From assembly GCA_023150915.1 (NCBI GenBank), contig JAKLKA010000009.1, forward strand, positions 1 through 64,000: a DNA stretch of 64,000 nucleotides. The letters run 5' to 3'. The translations under genes and the position numbers were made by a program. The notes beneath the pieces were generated by a model, which was given only the letters and a program-made list of their open reading frames with translations, made no database searches and was not told where the DNA came from. Position 1 is the first letter of the stretch, and every line of letters begins with the position of its first letter. Source of the DNA: Polyangiaceae bacterium (GTDB lineage Bacteria; Myxococcota_A; Polyangia; Polyangiales; Polyangiaceae). Positions 53,831 through 62,589 of the stretch are shown here, in pieces.

Positions 53831-54622
53831 GTGGCACACGACGCCTCGTCGTCCGAGCAGGGTTTCGGCAGCTTTCTGGCGGCCGGCTGGGATCGCCGGA
53901 GCCTGGTCGCGCTCGGGCTCTTGGTCGGTGTCGGCGCGGCGGTGGGCTACCGCTGGAGCGATCTGATCGATTCCGGCGGCGGCATGGACTGGCTGCTCGC
54001 CGCCACCTGGGTGTGGATGGCGGCGATGCTCACCTGGCGCGTCTCGCTGCGGCGCGACGTGGTGTTCTTGGCGGTGGGCCTGGTCGGGGGCGGCGTGATC
54101 GAGTGGTGGGGCACGCACACCCGGATCTGGACGTATTTCACCCTCGAACGCCCGCCTCTCTGGATCTTGCCGGCGTGGCCCATCGCCACCCTGGCCATCG
54201 ACCGCATGGCGCGCATGCTGGACCGCGCCCTGGCGGGGCGGGTGCCCGCTGCGTGGTTCCGGATCGCTTACTGGGTGCTGGTGCCGTCCTTCGTGATCTC
54301 GATGATCGCCTTCGCACGTCACACGGTCGGCATCACCGCCACCCAGGTCGTGATCGCGCTGATGGTCGGCGTCACGCTGGCTTCTCGGGACGCACGCCGC
54401 GATCTGGTGCTGTTCGTCGCAGGGTCGTTCCTCGGCATCTTCCTCGAGTACTGGGGAACCAGCCGTCAGTGCTGGACGTACTACACCGAGCAAGTGCCGC
54501 CGCCCGTGGCTGCCGTGGCCCATGGCTTCGCCGCCGTCGCCTTTGCCCGGGGCGCAGATGCCCTGAACCGGGTGATCGACACCGCCTTCGAACGGCGCCT
54601 GGCGGTCAGCGGCAATTCGTGA
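53831..54622 (+). CDS. Polytopic membrane protein with duplicated EWWGT-type motif
   Basis: 263 residues from GTG 53831. About seven or eight hydrophobic helices. Two copies of one motif stand out: IEWWGTHTRIWTYFT (about 95-110) and LEYWGTSRQCWTYYT (about 205-220), suggesting that each half is related and that Glu and Trp/Tyr line a site. Similar E-[WY]-W-G-T patterns are known to me from uncharacterised lipid- or carotenoid-associated membrane proteins, but I cannot assign a family. It converges on the GDSL hydrolase with a 17-base overlap. Confidence 0.72.
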   Translation: MAHDASSSEQGFGSFLAAGWDRRSLVALGLLVGVGAAVGYRWSDLIDSGGGMDWLLAATWVWMAAMLTWRVSLRRDVVFLAVGLVGGGVIEWWGTHTRIWTYFTLERPPLWILPAWPIATLAIDRMARMLDRALAGRVPAAWFRIAYWVLVPSFVISMIAFARHTVGITATQVVIALMVGVTLASRDARRDLVLFVAGSFLGIFLEYWGTSRQCWTYYTEQVPPPVAAVAHGFAAVAFARGADALNRVIDTAFERRLAVSGNS

Positions 54623-55424
54623 ACACCTGGTCGTAGATCGCCGCGCCCAGCTTCTCGTGGCCCGGCGCGCCGAAGTGCAGGCCGTCTTTCAGCGAGCCGG
54701 CCAGATCGGGGCACAGCCGCTCCGGGTCCCCGCACGAGAGGAGGCCGTGCGCGTCGATCACCCAGTCGACCTTCTTGGTCGCCCGCTGGGCCACGATCCA
54801 CTCGTTCAGCTCGCGCGTCGCGGCGGCCCGCTTGGGGTTGTAGTACTTGGTGAAGCCGCCCCAGGGCGCCACGGTGAGCGCCACCACCTTCCAGCCGCGG
54901 GCCTGGGCCGCCTGGTAGATGGCCGCGAGATCCGCGCTGATCTTGGCAGGCGTGCGGCCCGCGGTGAGGTCGCTGTAGAGATCGTTCACGCCGCCGAAGA
55001 CGACCAGATGGGTGTAGTCGGTGCCGCTCGGCAGCACGCTCTGCTCGAAGCGCCGGCGCATCTGGTTGACCATGTCGCCGCCCTTGCCGAAGTTGTGGAA
55101 GCGGCTCTCGGGGCAGCGCTTCTGCAATACCTCGAGGTACCGCCCGCCGGCCGACTTGGCGTCGGTGAGCGAGTCGCCCAGCGCGGCGACCACCACCATC
55201 TGCTTTGCCGCGGGCGGTGCCGGCACGGCCGAAACCGACGGCGCGGGCGCGGGGGGCGCAACGGGCGATGAGGACGCCGCGGGGGGCGCGGGCGCGGGAG
55301 CCGTCACCGGGGCGGGCGGGCTCGGGGTCGGGCCGCCACAGCGCACGACCACCGCCGCCAGGGCCGCCGCAGCGGCTGCCGCCAGCGTGGTGACCGAGGG
55401 CTTTTCGAAGTGCGGCGCGGCCAT
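54606..55424 (-). CDS. SGNH/GDSL hydrolase
   Basis: 272 residues from ATG 55424; a TTG three codons upstream (55433) is an alternative start. A hydrophobic N-terminal stretch and Pro/Ala linker indicate export. The four blocks of the SGNH family are present: ALGDSLTD (nucleophile Ser), a Gly in NFGKGGDM, VFGGVND (Asn), and DGLHF with Asp and His of the triad. Such enzymes are esterases, lipases or acetylhydrolases of polysaccharides. A secreted deacetylase or lysophospholipase-type role is possible. Confidence 0.9.
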   Translation of the reverse strand: MAAPHFEKPSVTTLAAAAAAALAAVVVRCGGPTPSPPAPVTAPAPAPPAASSSPVAPPAPAPSVSAVPAPPAAKQMVVVAALGDSLTDAKSAGGRYLEVLQKRCPESRFHNFGKGGDMVNQMRRRFEQSVLPSGTDYTHLVVFGGVNDLYSDLTAGRTPAKISADLAAIYQAAQARGWKVVALTVAPWGGFTKYYNPKRAAATRELNEWIVAQRATKKVDWVIDAHGLLSCGDPERLCPDLAGSLKDGLHFGAPGHEKLGAAIYDQVFTNCR

Positions 55425-55473
55425 CTCCCTCAATCTTCGCCCAGCTCTCCGAATTTCGCTATGAACCTCGGGC

Positions 55474-56190
55474 GTGGGTGCCTTCGAGGTCTACAAGAAG
55501 ACGCGCAAGCGTCCAGACCTGTTCTGGAACACCTTCGTTGCACGCCCGCCGGCGGCCGCAGTGGTGGCGCTGCTCGCCGGCACGCGGGTCACGCCCGACC
55601 AGGTGACCCTGGCGGCGTTCGTGGTGGCCATGGCCGCCGCGGCGGGGGTCGTCGCACTGCCCGGGTATTGGGGGTTCTTGGCAGCCGTGGTCGTGTTCGA
55701 GCTGTCGTACGTGCTCGACTGCGTCGACGGCATGCTGGCGCGCTGGCGCGGAACGGCCTCGGCCACCGGTCACCTGCTCGATTTCCTGATGGACGAGATC
55801 AAGGCCTTCGCCCTCTTGGGTGCGGTCTCGATCCGCATGTTCCGTCAAGCGCACGACCCGCGCTGGCTTCTGCTCGGGGTCGGTGGCCTGGTGGTGCTGG
55901 CCACCGGCATCGCCATCACCACCTTCCAGCGTCGCCCCGAGGTCAGCGGCAAGCCGGCCGACGCGAAAGATGCCCCCGCCCCACGGCGAAGCCTGGCAAG
56001 GGCAGTGGCTGGCTTGCCCCTCGCCGTTGCCAAGTTCCTGGTCCACTACCCGTCGTACATTCTCTACGTCGCGATTGCCGGGCGGCCCGAGCTCTATCTG
56101 GTCCCGTATGTTGCGGTGAACGCCCTCTACGCGCTCAAGAGCCTGGCCTGGCTGGCGCTTCGGTTCGGGCGAACGCCCGCTTCCAGGTGA
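55474..56190 (+). CDS. CDP-alcohol phosphatidyltransferase family protein
   Basis: 238 residues from GTG 55474; divergent from the GDSL gene. The family signature D-x2-D-G-x2-A-R-x8-G-x3-D-x3-D is intact: Asp82, Asp85, Gly86, Ala89, Arg90, Gly99, Asp103, Asp107. Six membrane helices are likely. It transfers a phosphatidyl or similar group from a CDP-linked lipid to an alcohol such as glycerol-phosphate or inositol-phosphate. Whether it makes a common phospholipid or a special one cannot be read from sequence. PgpA is 18 kb away and need not be related. Confidence 0.93.
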   Translation: MGAFEVYKKTRKRPDLFWNTFVARPPAAAVVALLAGTRVTPDQVTLAAFVVAMAAAAGVVALPGYWGFLAAVVVFELSYVLDCVDGMLARWRGTASATGHLLDFLMDEIKAFALLGAVSIRMFRQAHDPRWLLLGVGGLVVLATGIAITTFQRRPEVSGKPADAKDAPAPRRSLARAVAGLPLAVAKFLVHYPSYILYVAIAGRPELYLVPYVAVNALYALKSLAWLALRFGRTPASR

Positions 56191-57744
56191 TCAGCGCGCC
56201 TGCTCGCGCTCCAGCTCTTCCACCACGCTCTGATCGTGCAGCGTGGCCGCCCGCCCTGGCCGCTTCGCGCGCATGTCCATCGGCAGGTACTCGAGCTCGG
56301 CAACGGTGGTGCCCGAGAGCCACTCGCGGGTGCCCTGGAGCGACACCTTCGCCGGAGCGCGGACGAACCCCAAGACGAATCCCCAATCTCCGAGGGTCGG
56401 CACTGCCGCGTGATAGGCAGCGGTCTCGAAGTCGGCGGCGCGCAGCGTGGCCACGATCGAGTCGAAGCTGGTCGGGGCCACGAACGGCGAGACGCCCTGG
56501 ACCACGCACACCCCGTCGGGGGAAAGTCGCTCGCGCAGCTTGCGATAGAAGTAGCGGGTGAAGTTCTTGCCCTCGAGGTGGGTCTCGGGATCGGGCAGAT
56601 CCACGATCGCGACGTCGAACTGCTGGTCGTTCGCCCCGAGCCACACGATGGGCTCGTGCTCGAGCACGGTCACCCGCGGCGAACGCAGGGCGTCTTCCGA
56701 CAGGCGGCGAAGCCAGGCTTGGGTCTTGGCGACCTCGGTCACGGCGCGGTCCACCACCACCACCGTGATGGACTCGACCTCCGGGTGGCGCAAGATCTCG
56801 CGCTCTGCGAGACCGGTGCCGCCGCCCAGCAAGAGCACTCGCGCGCGGCGGGGCGCCACGGTCAGGGCAGGGTGGACCAGCGCCTCGAAGTAACGGCGCT
56901 CATCCAGGGTCGAGGCCTTGAGCCGCCCATCGAGCCAGAGCTCGAGACCCTCTTGCCCCGACGTGACCGCGACCTTGCCCCGCTCGGACGACCGGTGAAA
57001 CACCACCGGGTTCGGGTAGTGCCCGAGCTCGGCGGTGGGGACGACCCACTCGCAGGCCAGGAAGGCCGCGAGCCACAGGGCACAGACCCCCAGCGAAACG
57101 AAGCGAGCGCGCCGTGCGATCGCCCTCTGCTCCAGAAAGAAGCACAGCGTCGGCGCCCACGCGCCGAGCGCCGCCAGCACCATGCCCACCGCGATGGCCG
57201 CGCGGAGCGGGCCCACCACCGAGCTGACACCAGCGGCGACGGCGCAGGCGACGGCGACGGCGAGCAGCCGGAATGGGTGGACCAACCGCCAGAGGGCATC
57301 GAGACGAAGCAGCGTGAGCCCAAGGGCGCGGAACGCGGCCGCGGTGATGGCGCCCAGCGCGACCCCGGTGACGACCGCCGAGACCAGGCTGACTGCCGGC
57401 GCAGCCTGGCCGCGGGCGAAGGCGAGGCCGAGCGCGGGCGCCGAAGTCGCCACCGCCACCGAGCCTGCGGTGAGCAACCAGGGGAGCGCGGCGAACGCAT
57501 CTCGCACGCGCTGCCGGACCACCAGAACGCCGACTGCAGCCGCGCCGAGGCCCGTGACCCCCGTGAGACCGGGACTTGCCGTGGTGCTCAGGTAGAGGCC
57601 GGGTTGGACGAGCAGCACCTCGTGCGCCGCGCCGATCAGCGCCGCCAGGGAAAGCACGGCAAAGTAGAGCGGCGGCGCGCCGATGTCGGTCGCCGCGGCG
57701 TCACTTGCCGCCGGAGTAGACGCCCGATCCGCTTCGGTAGCCAC
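56191..57744 (-). CDS. Membrane-fused spermidine-synthase-like protein
   Basis: 517 residues from GTG 57744, overlapping the end of the DUF4178 gene by 44 bases. Seven or so membrane helices occupy residues 25-235. The soluble part is an aminopropyltransferase-like Rossmann domain: NPVVFHRSSERGKVAVT, LDERRYFEALVHPAL, then LLGGGTGLAEREIL at 305-318, and VDLPDPETH at 381-389 with the catalytic-type Asp. In standard enzymes the second motif is GGGDG; here Asp is replaced by Thr310, which may alter decarboxy-AdoMet binding. Adjacent DUF4178 protein agrees with known neighbourhoods of such membrane polyamine synthase homologues. Confidence 0.85.
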   Translation of the reverse strand: MATEADRASTPAASDAAATDIGAPPLYFAVLSLAALIGAAHEVLLVQPGLYLSTTASPGLTGVTGLGAAAVGVLVVRQRVRDAFAALPWLLTAGSVAVATSAPALGLAFARGQAAPAVSLVSAVVTGVALGAITAAAFRALGLTLLRLDALWRLVHPFRLLAVAVACAVAAGVSSVVGPLRAAIAVGMVLAALGAWAPTLCFFLEQRAIARRARFVSLGVCALWLAAFLACEWVVPTAELGHYPNPVVFHRSSERGKVAVTSGQEGLELWLDGRLKASTLDERRYFEALVHPALTVAPRRARVLLLGGGTGLAEREILRHPEVESITVVVVDRAVTEVAKTQAWLRRLSEDALRSPRVTVLEHEPIVWLGANDQQFDVAIVDLPDPETHLEGKNFTRYFYRKLRERLSPDGVCVVQGVSPFVAPTSFDSIVATLRAADFETAAYHAAVPTLGDWGFVLGFVRAPAKVSLQGTREWLSGTTVAELEYLPMDMRAKRPGRAATLHDQSVVEELEREQAR

Positions 57745-59170
57745 CGCCGCTGCTCCCGTCGCTGTCGCCGATGCACGAGCCGCACGCGCCCAGTGCGCAG
57801 ATCAGCAAGATGAGCACCACGATGATGATGATGACGGTGGTGGAAGCGCAGCCGCCGCTGCCCGAGGTGCCGCCGGCGGCCGCGACGCCCTGTGCGCCGG
57901 CGCCGTCCACCGGCAAGCCGAAGGCGTTGGCGATCACCGCCCACGGCATGGGCGCCGAGTAGCTCCAGTTTGCCTCGCCCCCGCCGGCCTCGCGCGAGAG
58001 CACGTCACCGCCGTCGACGAAGTCCGTGACCTGCGTCTCTTCGCCGAGCTCGCACTTCCAGTAGACCTCGCCCAAGACGTAGTCCACCCGGGCCACGTTC
58101 TGGTTGCGGCGCGAGAAGCCGCGCCCACCCCAGCCCACCTGGTTGGGCATCCCGGTCAAATCCAGCTCGGCCAGGTTGACGGCCGTGACCCAGCTCCAGC
58201 CCGTCTCTGGGTCCTTCACCAGCCAGCGGTAGCCCACCGTCTGCGACCAGAGCAGGAACTCTTCCCAGGTGTAGCGCTCGCCCTCGAAATCGCTCGAGCG
58301 GCGCATGTACGCGATGCAGATGTACTCGACGCCGTCGAGCGTGCCGCGGCCGCCGATGGGGATGGCCGGCAGCTGCATGGCGCGCTCTTGCTGGGCCACC
58401 ACCTGCTGCAGCGCAACGTCGCTCACCGCGCCGCAATACGGGCAGCCGATGCGTTCGGCGCGATCGCCCGCCAGCTTCGGGATGTCGCCGCCGCACTGCG
58501 GGCACTTGAGCATCGCAGACTTGATCTTCTGCGCGCTGCGCGGGCCGAGCTGGGTGACGGCCATCTGCGGTTCGTCGAACACCCAGCCGACGAACACCTC
58601 GTACGAGCCGCGATTGTCGTGATAATCGAGGGTCGCGAAGCCGTTGTTGACGGCGTAGCAGTCGGCATAGTGCCGGACGAACCCCGGGGGGTAGGCACCC
58701 GGCAGCTCGCCTTCGGCGCTCACGATGGTGCCGGTCTTGATCTCGGCGATGCGGAACACGCCCGCCGCGCCCAGCGGCACGTCCATCTCGACGTAGAGCG
58801 AGGTGTAGGGCGGGATCGCCAACCCGGGCGACTGGCTGGTGACGTACCACTTGCCCTGCGCGTACGCGAGCCAACCCCAGGCCTGGCCGTAGTCGAAGGT
58901 GACGTAGTACTCGTCCCACGGGCCCTTGCCGTGATCGAGCTGCACGCGACCCAGCACCTCGAACGGGCGACCCGCCAGCGTGCCCTGATCACCGACCGCG
59001 ATCAGCGAGGGCGTGTTCGCGATGTCGGCGACCTTGCCCAGGTTCTCGAGCCCGCGATCCGAACGGACCACCGTGGCTCGGCAGTATTCGCAGACCTTGG
59101 CGATGGACGAGCCGACGCCGAACTCGATTGACGCCCCACAGCTCGGGCAGCTCCCCTGCGCGACGGCCAT
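57701..59170 (-). CDS. DUF4178-type zinc-ribbon membrane protein
   Basis: 489 residues from ATG 59170. Begins with a Cys4 zinc ribbon (CPSCGASIEFGVG and CEYCRA), followed by a DUF4178-type beta domain (GTLAGRPFEVLGRVQ, GKGPWDEYYVTFDYGQAWGWLAY), a second ribbon (CPQCGGDIPKLAGDRAERIGCPYCG), and a second DUF4178-type copy (GRGTLDGVEYICIAYMRRS, WEEFLLWSQTVGYRWLV). One membrane segment near 450 (TVIIIIVVLILLICALG) and a Gly/Ser tail end it. DUF4178 proteins are typically found next to membrane spermidine synthase homologues, often with DUF350 and PspA, as is partly true here. Function unknown; a stress-envelope role is inferred. Confidence 0.85.
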   Translation of the reverse strand: MAVAQGSCPSCGASIEFGVGSSIAKVCEYCRATVVRSDRGLENLGKVADIANTPSLIAVGDQGTLAGRPFEVLGRVQLDHGKGPWDEYYVTFDYGQAWGWLAYAQGKWYVTSQSPGLAIPPYTSLYVEMDVPLGAAGVFRIAEIKTGTIVSAEGELPGAYPPGFVRHYADCYAVNNGFATLDYHDNRGSYEVFVGWVFDEPQMAVTQLGPRSAQKIKSAMLKCPQCGGDIPKLAGDRAERIGCPYCGAVSDVALQQVVAQQERAMQLPAIPIGGRGTLDGVEYICIAYMRRSSDFEGERYTWEEFLLWSQTVGYRWLVKDPETGWSWVTAVNLAELDLTGMPNQVGWGGRGFSRRNQNVARVDYVLGEVYWKCELGEETQVTDFVDGGDVLSREAGGGEANWSYSAPMPWAVIANAFGLPVDGAGAQGVAAAGGTSGSGGCASTTVIIIIVVLILLICALGACGSCIGDSDGSSGGGYRSGSGVYSGGK

Positions 59171-59267
59171 TCAGTTGCTCGGGTCGGACTCTAGCATCAA
59201 CCCCAGGCCGATTGACACGTTCCAATGGCCCGCCGCGGGGCAGGGAAAAACGCCTGGGTTCGGCCGC

Positions 59268-60242
59268 TCACTCGGCCTCGGCCCGCGCCGACGCGAGCGC
59301 CTCGTCCACCAGCGATGCCAGCTCGTCGGTCGAGCGGTCCTTCTTCTTGGCGGGCTTCCGCACCGGGGTGGTGGCCAGCATGGCTTCGAGCTCGGCCAGC
59401 GACAGATCGTCGTCGTGCTTCTTCTTGCCGAACAGCCCGCCGAACAGCGGGCGGTCGCGGGTCAGATCGAACTCGCCGTCGACCAGGCGCTCGGGGGCCT
59501 CGGTGAGCGCGCGGGTGAGGGTGGGGTTCTTGTCGAGCAGGGCTCGAGCGTCGTCGAACGCCTCGCGCTGGGTGGGTGGCAGCTCTTTGGCCAGGGCGCG
59601 GGCCGAGTGGCCCCCCCGGGCGACGAAGAGCATGCAGGCCAGCGCCACCTCTTGGGGACCCAGCGCCGTCAGCTTTGCAACGCTCGGGCCGCCGCACCCC
59701 TTGCTGTAGATGTGGGACCCTTCGAGCAAGAGCTCGCCGAAACCCAGCGCCACCGCCGCCAGATCGACGGTCAGCTCCACCGGTTCGTCGATCGGCGCGC
59801 CCTCGGCCTGGGTCTCGATCAAGAACACGTAGCCCAGGGCGCGCGCCACGGTGCAGGTGAGCGCCACCGGGTGGCGCAGCTCGGCGGACTGGAACTGAAG
59901 CCGCCAGCCGTCGCCGTCGTCGACCAATCGAGTGGGGGAGTCGGTGTTCGTCTTGGGCACTGCGCAGCCGCCGCCCCCGCAGCCGCCGCCCCCGTGGGCG
60001 TGCGCCTCGCCTTCCTCGTCCACCAGCACCGGCTTGATCGGAATGTCGCGCATGCCCGCGTGCTCGCGCATGCGCTTGACCAGGCGCCGCAGCGACTTGG
60101 CGTCGCCCGCGAAGGTGTCGGGGAAGAACTTCTCGGTCGGCAGCACCAGAGGTCGCTCGCCCAGCTCGCCACCCAGGCGGTGCATCAACCGGGCATAGCG
60201 CTGAACCACGGCCCGCACGACGGGATCGGGGAGGGGATCCAT
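59268..60242 (-). CDS. Uncharacterised protein with His/Gly/Cys loop
   Basis: 324 residues from ATG 60242. Soluble, no signal peptide. The first 75 residues resemble a basic helical region (RLVKRMREHAGMRDIPIKPVLV). Then a loop EAHAHGGGGCGGGGCAVPK could bind metal. The core (about 120-215) contains FGELLLEGSHIYSKGCGGPSVAKL, a conserved-looking block of an uncharacterised bacterial family, and LTALGPQEVALACMLFVARG. The tail has acidic and Lys-rich parts. The gene precedes the DUF4178 gene by 97 bases on the same strand. I cannot assign a function. Confidence 0.72.
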   Translation of the reverse strand: MDPLPDPVVRAVVQRYARLMHRLGGELGERPLVLPTEKFFPDTFAGDAKSLRRLVKRMREHAGMRDIPIKPVLVDEEGEAHAHGGGGCGGGGCAVPKTNTDSPTRLVDDGDGWRLQFQSAELRHPVALTCTVARALGYVFLIETQAEGAPIDEPVELTVDLAAVALGFGELLLEGSHIYSKGCGGPSVAKLTALGPQEVALACMLFVARGGHSARALAKELPPTQREAFDDARALLDKNPTLTRALTEAPERLVDGEFDLTRDRPLFGGLFGKKKHDDDLSLAELEAMLATTPVRKPAKKKDRSTDELASLVDEALASARAEAE

Positions 60243-60282
60243 GCCCCAATGGTGGCAGAGCTTTCGCCGAGCGCCAAGCCGC

Positions 60283-60825
60283 TCAGTCCACGGCCCGCGG
60301 CGCGCGCACTCCCGAGCGCTGCAGATCGCCCCGCCGAATCCGCTCCAATTCCGAAAGCCGGGTCACCACCCCGCGGGCCACGATGTCGAGCACGTGCTCC
60401 ACCACCTGGCGGCGCTTGCGCGCCTCGCCCGAGAACGCCAGGTGGCTCTTCGCGGCCTGCCCGCGGGGCAGCCGACCGAAGGCGGTGCAACGCACCCGCA
60501 CCACGTCGCCGTCGTCGACGATCGACAGCTCAGAGACCACGAAGCGGTACTGGATCACGTTGTTGCGACCCGCGCCCCACTTGGCCCGACGCGACTCTTT
60601 GAGCAGGCGTTTCTTCAGGTACTGGGTGTAGCCGCGCGCGTTCGCCACGTCGGGCGGAAGCTGGATCTTGTCGATCTTGATCGTGGGCCGCCCGTTGGGC
60701 GTGATCATCGCCAGGCGTGGGTCGCGCCGCTCGCGCCGCCCGGGCTCGGCAAGGGCCGTGGTGCTGGCCACGAGCAGCGCGCTGCCCAGCACCCAGGCGC
60801 GAGCGAGCTTCGAGAGCGCTTTCAT
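60283..60825 (-). CDS. Small secreted basic protein of unknown function
   Basis: 180 residues from ATG 60825; the long open frame upstream is antisense to glpA and is not used. Signal peptide MKALSKLARAWVLGSALLVASTTALA. The mature part is basic, with an alpha/beta texture (PTIKIDKIQLPPDVANARGYTQYLKKRL; IQYRFVVSELSIVDDGDVVRVRCTAFGRLP) and an Arg-rich end. No motif or cysteine pattern identifies it. It runs ahead of the 59268 gene on the same strand (40-base gap) and is divergent from glpA. Confidence 0.75.
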   Translation of the reverse strand: MKALSKLARAWVLGSALLVASTTALAEPGRRERRDPRLAMITPNGRPTIKIDKIQLPPDVANARGYTQYLKKRLLKESRRAKWGAGRNNVIQYRFVVSELSIVDDGDVVRVRCTAFGRLPRGQAAKSHLAFSGEARKRRQVVEHVLDIVARGVVTRLSELERIRRGDLQRSGVRAPRAVD

Positions 60826-60909
60826 GCCGCGCCCGGAAGCTACGCCGGGGTGAGCGGGCGGCCCAATTTCCCGCAGCGAGCCCCCGAACCTGCTATTTCC
60901 TGCCGCGCC

Positions 60910-62589
60910 ATGCCTGCCCACGACGCCTCTGACCGACCCGACGTCGATCTGGTGGTGATTGGCGGGGGCGTGAACGGCAGCGGTGTGGCGCGGGACGCCG
61001 CGCTGCGTGGCCTTCGCGTGGCGCTGTTCGAGCGCAACGACATCGCTTTCGGCGCCAGCGGCAATTCCAGCGGCATGATCCACGGCGGCCCGCGCTACCT
61101 CACCTACGACCCCGACGTGACGCACACCTCGTGCCTGGACTCGGGCCACATCCAGCGCATCGCACCCCACCTGCTGTTCCGCATCCCATTCTTGGTGCCA
61201 ATCCACGCCAGCCGCCTCACGGCCCGCGCCGCGCTGACCGGCTACGACGCCTTCTTCGATCTGTACGACAAGTACCAGGCGCTGAAGCACGGCAAGCCCC
61301 ACGTTCGCCTGACCCCCGACGAGCTTCGGCAGCTCGAGCCGGGCTTGGTGTCCGACGCGGTCGGAGGGGTGACCTTCGACGAGTGGGGCATCGACGGGGC
61401 GCGGCTCTGCATCGGCAACGTGGTCGACGCCCTGGAGCACGGCGCGAAGGTGCACGTGCACACCACCGTCACCGAGGTGCTGCGTCGCGACGACGGCAGC
61501 GTGACCGGCGTGCGCTATCGCGACCGGCTGAGCGGCGCGACCGGCTCGGTCCACTGCAAGCTGGTGGTCAACGCCACCGGCGCCTGGGCCCCGCTCACCA
61601 GCGTGCTGGCCGGGCTCGAGCCCAAGGTGGCACGCATCCGCCCGGGCAAGGGCATCCACGTGTTCCTCGATCGGCGGCTGACCAACTACGCGGTGGTCGC
61701 CACCGCCATCGACGGTCGGCAGGTCTTCCTCTTGCCGTGGCAGAACACGTCGGTGCTCGGCACCACCGACGACGACTACTACGGCGACCTGGACGACGTG
61801 ATCGCCACCGGCGACGAGGTGCGCTACCTGACGCAGGCCATCGAGCGGGTCTTCCCCGCGGTGAAGCGGGCGCGCGCCATCGGCACCTGGGGCGGCGTGC
61901 GCCCCACGCTCTACGCCTGGGGGCGCAACGAGGACAAGCTGAGCCGCGAGCACGAGGTGGTCGACCACGCACAGCACGGCGCCGACGGCCTGTACTCGAT
62001 GATCGGCGGCAAGCTGGCCAGCTATCGCATCTTCGCGGAAGAGATGACGGACGTGGTCGCGCGCCGGTTGGGCTTCACCGCCCCGAGCAAGACCCACGTC
62101 TCGCCCCTGCCGGGGGGCGACGAGACCATAGACCCACTGGCGCTTACCGAGGGCGGGCGGATCGATCCGATGGCTGCGGTGCGACTCGAGTACCGCCACG
62201 GCAGCCGAGCCCTTCGGGTGATGGAGCGAATCGCGAAGAACCCACGCGAGGCGCGTGTGGTGTGCGAGTGCGAGCCGGTGCTCGAGGCCGAGGTGCGCTA
62301 CGTGGTCGAGCACGAGCTCGCGAGCTCGGTCGAAGACGTCTCGCGCCGTACGCGCCTGGGTCTGGGCAGCTGCGGCGGCATGCGGTGCGCGGCCCGGTGC
62401 GGCGCCATCATCGCGCAGATCAAGGAGCGCTCGCCCGAGTCGGGGCGGCGCGATGCGCTGCGCTTCGTCGAGTGGACGCGCAAGCGTCGACTCGCGGCGG
62501 TGGGCCCCGAGCAAGCACGCCAAGAGGCGCTGGCCCTGGCGCACCTGCGGGCCGAGATCGGCGACGAGCCCGGCGAGGGCGAGCCGTGA
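60910..62589 (+). CDS. glpA: Glycerol-3-phosphate dehydrogenase, anaerobic-type subunit A
   Basis: 559 residues from ATG 60910. Flavoprotein that oxidises glycerol-3-phosphate to dihydroxyacetone phosphate. FAD motif VVIGGGVNGSGVARDAALRG near the start; the Gly-rich GASGNSSGMIHGGPRYL segment follows; LPWQNTSVLGTTDDDY is at the substrate/FAD face. The C-terminal region has CECEPVLEAEV and GSCGGMRCAARCG, a BFD-like [2Fe-2S]-binding domain that marks GlpA rather than plain GlpD. The GTG of glpB overlaps its stop. GlpC, the usual third subunit, is not present in this window. Confidence 0.92.
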   Translation: MPAHDASDRPDVDLVVIGGGVNGSGVARDAALRGLRVALFERNDIAFGASGNSSGMIHGGPRYLTYDPDVTHTSCLDSGHIQRIAPHLLFRIPFLVPIHASRLTARAALTGYDAFFDLYDKYQALKHGKPHVRLTPDELRQLEPGLVSDAVGGVTFDEWGIDGARLCIGNVVDALEHGAKVHVHTTVTEVLRRDDGSVTGVRYRDRLSGATGSVHCKLVVNATGAWAPLTSVLAGLEPKVARIRPGKGIHVFLDRRLTNYAVVATAIDGRQVFLLPWQNTSVLGTTDDDYYGDLDDVIATGDEVRYLTQAIERVFPAVKRARAIGTWGGVRPTLYAWGRNEDKLSREHEVVDHAQHGADGLYSMIGGKLASYRIFAEEMTDVVARRLGFTAPSKTHVSPLPGGDETIDPLALTEGGRIDPMAAVRLEYRHGSRALRVMERIAKNPREARVVCECEPVLEAEVRYVVEHELASSVEDVSRRTRLGLGSCGGMRCAARCGAIIAQIKERSPESGRRDALRFVEWTRKRRLAAVGPEQARQEALALAHLRAEIGDEPGEGEP

